NCBI RefSeq assembly: GCF_020537505.1
Contig: NZ_JAJBMO010000020.1
Coordinates: 15,300-79,299 of the forward strand
Length of the DNA: 64,000 nucleotides
Reading direction: 5' to 3'
DNA from: Blautia glucerasea
GTDB taxonomy: Bacteria; Bacillota; Clostridia; Lachnospirales; Lachnospiraceae
Made by a program: the position numbers and the translations under genes. Below are positions 61,067 to 64,000 of the stretch, in pieces (the first letter of the stretch is position 1; each line of letters starts with the position of its first letter). Under the pieces are notes generated by a model. It saw only the letters and a list, made by a program, of their open reading frames with translations, searched no databases and was not told where the DNA came from.

Positions 61067-61759
61067 ATGTTAAAAAATAAAATGAAAAAACTGGCTTGTG
61101 GGATGACAATGTGTATAACAGTCTGTTCCCAGATGATTTTTCCACAGACTGCATTTGCAGCGACTGAGGCTGCTGTGAAAAAAGCAGGTGAGGCGTTTAT
61201 GGCTGAGATGCCAGAGGAAGAAGTGGAAGGGGCTCAGACAGTTGGGGCGGCAAATGAAGCTGTGAGTGCTGAGAATACTGAGGAAAACGTCGCTGAAAAC
61301 ACGGAGGCGCTGAATGAGAAGGGCGTAGATGGAAATGAGAATGCTGATGATGAGGAAGATACCGGGGATGTACTCTCAGAGGAAGAGCTCCGCCAGCAGA
61401 TCGTGGATTTTGCCCTGCAGTTTGAGGGAAATCCTTATGTTTACGGTGGGACAAGCCTGACAAATGGGGCGGACTGCTCGGGGTTCGTGCTGTCTGTGTT
61501 TGCCCAGTTTGGATATTCTCTGCCCAGGGTGGCGGCGGACCAGTATTATCAGTCTGCGAAAAAGAGTGTGGCAGACTTAGAACCAGGAGATCTGGTCTTC
61601 TACGGAAGTGGGATCAGCCATGTAGCACTTTATATTGGAAACGGACAGATCATCCATGCCAGCACATCTGCATCCGGAATCAAGATTTCCAATTATGATT
61701 ATGAAGCTCCTGTGGGAGTGGGAGCTTATATTGAAGTAGATGGTTTTGTCAGTGAATAA
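61067..61759 (+). CDS. NlpC/P60 cell-wall hydrolase
   Basis: 230 residues. Signal peptide (LACGMTMCITVCSQMIFPQTAFA), an acidic linker (about 35-105, Glu/Asn-rich), then an NlpC/P60 domain: catalytic Cys in NGADCSGFVLSVF, His in GISHVALYIGNGQIIHAS. It cuts peptidoglycan stem peptides, usually between D-Glu and the diamino acid. No SH3 or other wall-binding domain. SD GAGAGGTG. Confidence 0.92.
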   Translation: MLKNKMKKLACGMTMCITVCSQMIFPQTAFAATEAAVKKAGEAFMAEMPEEEVEGAQTVGAANEAVSAENTEENVAENTEALNEKGVDGNENADDEEDTGDVLSEEELRQQIVDFALQFEGNPYVYGGTSLTNGADCSGFVLSVFAQFGYSLPRVAADQYYQSAKKSVADLEPGDLVFYGSGISHVALYIGNGQIIHASTSASGIKISNYDYEAPVGVGAYIEVDGFVSE

Positions 61760-61820
61760 GGATGAGAGACTGGAAGTATTTTACATGTTCCAGTACTTGC
61801 GCAGGGGAAGGGTCCCCGGT

Positions 61821-61850
61821 CTTAGAAAGCCTTTTTCAAACACGCTCTAG
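61821..61850. repeat. MITE-like repeat, right-end fragment
   Basis: CTTAGAAAGCCTTTTTCAAACACGCTCTAG equals the right end of the element at 22887-23052 (GAAAGCCTTTTTCAAACACG), with no left end upstream. A truncated copy. Confidence 0.7.
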
Positions 61851-61986
61851 CGAAATACACAGGGGAATGGTGAGAGAACAAATTTGATTTGTGCGTATTT
61901 TGTAAGGTATTGTAAATACGATATTTTTCAAGTGGAAATGGCGAAAAATGTTGAAATTGGCAGATTGCACAAAGACTTCTTGAAAA

Positions 61987-62106
61987 TGTGGATAGGTGAA
62001 TTAGTCCAGCAAAAGTTTTCCACTTTTCAAAATATGGAAAAACGCTGAAAAATCAAGTTATGCACAAAGTTATCCACATTATCCACATGGAAAAGCATGT
62101 GGATGA
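61987..62106. other. Cluster of DnaA-box-like sites
   Basis: Within 120 bases: TGTGGATAG (61987), TTTTCCACT (62016), TTATGCACA (62058), TTATCCACA (62070), TTATCCACA (62079) and TGTGGATGA (62098). Two are perfect consensus boxes, adjacent and in the same orientation; the others have one or two changes. AT-rich DNA follows (62107-62400). This is the pattern of a replication origin or of a DnaA-titrating/regulatory site. dnaA itself is not in the window. Confidence 0.6.
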
Positions 62107-62393
62107 GTTGATTTACATAATGGGAATCGAAACAAATGTTTTGGTTATTGTTATGAAAATGTAAAATTCGACAGAAATCGGGAAAAAGGTATTGACTTTT
62201 ACAAAATCAAAATATTATAGAATATTTGCAGAAAAAATAACAATTTAGGAATTTGAGAGAAAACTATCTGATAATTTTAAGGCTTTAAATTGACTGGCTG
62301 TTGGGTGGTTGCAATAATAAAAACAGAGAGTACAAGAGTTGCTAAAATAGTTTTTTATTCATATTCTTCTATAATAAAGTGAATTTTCAGTGT

Positions 62394-62422
62394 AAAAAAG
62401 GGACTGTCTTCTGACAGTCCCT
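62394..62422 (-). terminator. Terminator of the secreted-protein gene
   Basis: On the minus strand AGGGACTGTC-AGAA-GACAGTCCCT followed by TTTTTTA; a 10-bp perfect stem. Confidence 0.92.
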
Positions 62423-62432
62423 AGAGTCTGTA

Positions 62433-63197
62433 TTACCATAACATAAACTGGAAATCGGAATAAAGTGGGGTTGGCTGTCCTTCGTAATGGTAGTAGTCAG
62501 AGCCAGGTGCTTTGTAATATTGTGGCTTTTTCGTTGTATGGTAGGTAACGGTGATTGCAGTAGCGTTTTTCAGAGAAGCCTTCTGTCCGTTTTTAATCTT
62601 TTTGGTGAAAGCTTTGTTACCCTTTCTATAAGCAATTTCGATAAAATCAATTTTGTAATTTTTAGCAGCAGTAGCTTTTATCTGTGTTTTTCCAGAGCGG
62701 GAAATTTTGGCACCATACTGCCAGTAACCTTTGATTGCAGAAGCATAATTTTTGGAGCCGACCTTAAATGATTTAAAAACTGCGGGATGCTGCTTGAAGG
62801 TTACCTTGCAGGATAACTTATAGCTTTTACCATTTTGGTTAACCACAAAGCTGAAAGTAGATTTTTCTCCGGCCTTAATCTTGTGATTTTTCATGTAGAA
62901 CTTATTGCTTTCACAAATCTGGATGGCATTTAATCCCTGGCGAGTGTAAGCTGTGTAGTATTTGTTGGACGATTTTATGTTGGTGATAGTTGCTGTGGAT
63001 GAAAGATTTTTGATGTAAATATAGCCACTTACAGATGTCTGATTTACGTTTTTGACAGGGGCTAATTTTTCAAAATAAAGGGTCTGAGTTTGGGGACAAG
63101 CAGGTGCTTTGGCAGCTGCATTTGCCAATAATGGGGTGACGGCGACTAACAGCAGGCATGCAAGAAAGCCGCAAAGTGTCTTTTTCATTTTCTTCAT
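62433..63197 (-). CDS. Secreted protein of unknown function
   Basis: 254 residues. Signal peptide KKTLCGFLACLLLVAVTPLLANAA, then a basic, Tyr/Lys-rich mature part with two beta-rich halves (SGYIYIKNLSSTATITNIKSS; KVTFKQHPAVFKSFKVGSK). I do not recognise the family. Content suggests an extracellular Ig-like or cell-wall-associated protein. It has a clear promoter (63280-63308) and terminator, so it is a one-gene unit. Confidence 0.75.
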   Translation of the reverse strand: MKKMKKTLCGFLACLLLVAVTPLLANAAAKAPACPQTQTLYFEKLAPVKNVNQTSVSGYIYIKNLSSTATITNIKSSNKYYTAYTRQGLNAIQICESNKFYMKNHKIKAGEKSTFSFVVNQNGKSYKLSCKVTFKQHPAVFKSFKVGSKNYASAIKGYWQYGAKISRSGKTQIKATAAKNYKIDFIEIAYRKGNKAFTKKIKNGQKASLKNATAITVTYHTTKKPQYYKAPGSDYYHYEGQPTPLYSDFQFMLW

Positions 63198-63279
63198 TTT
63201 ATTTTCCTCCCTACATTTTTGTTTAATGGTTGTAAATTTTCTTCTCCTTTCTGATGAATTTTAGCGTATGTTTTTTATT

Positions 63280-63308
63280 ATTGTACCGATAATAATCGGC
63301 ATAGTCAA
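63280..63308 (-). promoter_or_regulatory. Promoter of the secreted-protein gene with palindromic spacer
   Basis: On the minus strand TTGACT (63303-63308), 17 bases, TACAAT (63280-63285). The spacer contains the perfect inverted repeat CCGAT-TATT-ATCGG (63286-63299), a likely operator. Confidence 0.65.
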
Positions 63309-63496
63309 TTCCATTTAAACAATTTACATTGAATGATGTGTTTGCGTTTCGAGAAGGCGAGTGAAAATAGAGCTTTTTGAAATTGTATTCAAGTGAATCA
63401 TTAAAAAGAGGTTTGCTTTGGGAAAAGAGTGAGATCTCAATTTATGATGAAGTGGGTTAAAATCCCCGGAAGCCTTAATTTTACTGGCTTTTAGAG

Positions 63497-63549
63497 TACA
63501 AAAAAACACCGTCCCCGCGGCAATCGCTTTGTCCGCAAAAACAGTGCTT
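63497..63549 (-). terminator. Terminator after tRNA-Lys
   Basis: On the minus strand CACTGTTTTTGCGG...CCGCGGGGACGGTG followed by TTTTTTTG. Confidence 0.75.
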
Positions 63550-63553
63550 TCAG

Positions 63554-63626
63554 TGCGCCTTCAGGGGTTCGAACCCTGGACACCCTGATTAAGAGTCAGG
63601 TGCTCTACCAACTGAGCTAAAGGCGC
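63554..63626 (-). tRNA. tRNA-Lys (anticodon CTT)
   Basis: A complete cloverleaf on the minus strand: acceptor GCGCCTT/AAGGCGC with discriminator A, D arm GCTCAGTTGGTAGAGC, anticodon arm CCTGA-CTCTTAA-TCAGG with CTT, T arm CAGGG-TTCGAAC-CCCTG. The CCA end is not encoded. 73 bases. Confidence 0.97.
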
Positions 63627-63783
63627 ATCTCGTATTTTGCTGAGTTGTTATTTCCTCAACGCAAGATGTATTATATATCAGGTGTGTACCAAAAGTCAAT
63701 AGGAATTTTATAATTTTTTTAAATTTTTTCGAAAACTTTTACGATTGCTATTTTGTGGGTTGAAAAGTTCTTCAGGAGGGACG

Positions 63784-63960
63784 CATTTGGACAATGGGTA
63801 TTACTCACTCGCCGGCGCAACGCTCCAGCGAACTAATCGCTAACTTCGACTAATGCGTTCGGGAGAGCCCTCACGCATAAGTCTACGTAAGCGCTGGATT
63901 TCGCCTACGCTAAGGGCGCGCCTGAAATGGCTCGCTGGAGTAATACCCATTGCCCAAATG
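63784..63960. repeat. 177-bp element with terminal inverted repeats
   Basis: CATTTGGACAATGGGTATTA (63784) and its partner ending TACCCATTGCCCAAATG (63960) are inverted repeats of about 23 bases with one difference. Inside, CTCCAGCGA (63823) pairs with TCGCTGGAG (63932), nested in the outer stem. No ORF. A MITE-like element or a structured RNA gene is possible. Confidence 0.75.
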
Positions 63961-64000
63961 CTGTGTACTGGCTGGGACTAGCTGGTACATAGAAACTTTC

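Noticed and set aside
1..64000. CRISPR array, rRNA genes or prophage structural genes
   Set aside because: I saw no regularly spaced repeats of 25-40 bases, no 16S/23S/5S sequence and no capsid, portal, terminase or tail genes.

Overview
The window looks like a chromosomal segment of a gut-type Lachnospiraceae bacterium (Blautia/Ruminococcus-like; genus not fixed by what is visible). Pointers are a reverse rubrerythrin next to PerR, the domain-swapped GH3 beta-glucosidase known from rumen and gut clostridia, paired GH94 phosphorylases, Firmicutes-style SD sequences (AGGAGG), and clean TTGACA-N17-TATAAT promoters.

Region by region. 1-2.7 kb: tail of an oligopeptide ABC transporter operon (substrate-binding protein end, OppD, OppF) closed by a terminator. 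2.85-14.9 kb: a compact nonribosomal peptide locus: a MATE exporter fused to an RsbW/SpoIIAB-type ATPase domain, a 2,996-residue three-module NRPS (A-T-C-A-T-C-A-T-R) with reductive release, a stand-alone STAS (RsbV-like) protein and an Sfp-type phosphopantetheinyl transferase. The expected product is a peptide aldehyde or alcohol. The exporter and STAS protein suggest that transport is tied to a partner-switching signal, and this is the most interesting system here. 15.0-17.3 kb: rpmG-secE-nusG-rplK-rplA, with a duplicated L1-type mRNA leader and a terminator right after rplA. 17.4-29.9 kb: beta-glucan/cello-oligosaccharide use (two GH94 phosphorylases, an AraC regulator, a sugar ABC transporter, a permuted GH3). 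30-35.5 kb: D-Ala-D-Ala carboxypeptidase, iron alcohol dehydrogenase, HicAB toxin-antitoxin, a cation/proton antiporter with a structured leader, and an XRE regulator.

35.6-40.4 kb: accessory ground. A broken Ser/Thr kinase gene is followed by an AT-rich island with plasmid/phage-like small genes, a possible replication-origin region and a serine resolvase whose promoter overlaps an inverted repeat. 40.4-43.4 kb: rubrerythrin and PerR with matching PerR operators, a 31-residue type I toxin with an antisense RNA (absent from ordinary ORF lists because of its size), and moaC/mog. 43.4-46.1 kb: a D-2-hydroxyacid dehydrogenase and a cytidylate kinase-like gene preceded by fused remnants of an ABC ATPase and a TSUP (TauE/SafE) permease. 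46.1-50.4 kb: TatD nuclease, methyltransferase, GNAT acetyltransferase and an RsbU-like PP2C phosphatase. 50.5-53.1 kb: upp and a uracil permease. 53.2-56.7 kb: a YdjI/YdjG/YdjH-like envelope operon. 56.9-61.8 kb: a CapA-like protein lacking expected histidines, a DUF885 peptidase and an NlpC/P60 hydrolase. 61.8-64 kb: a cluster of DnaA-box-like sites, a secreted protein of unknown function, tRNA-Lys and a 177-bp element with terminal inverted repeats.

At least two families of dispersed non-coding repeats occur between genes: one with CTAGAGC...TTTGAA terminal inverted repeats and one built around GTTACTGTTCA-like hairpins. All calls come from reading the sequence; no similarity search was run.
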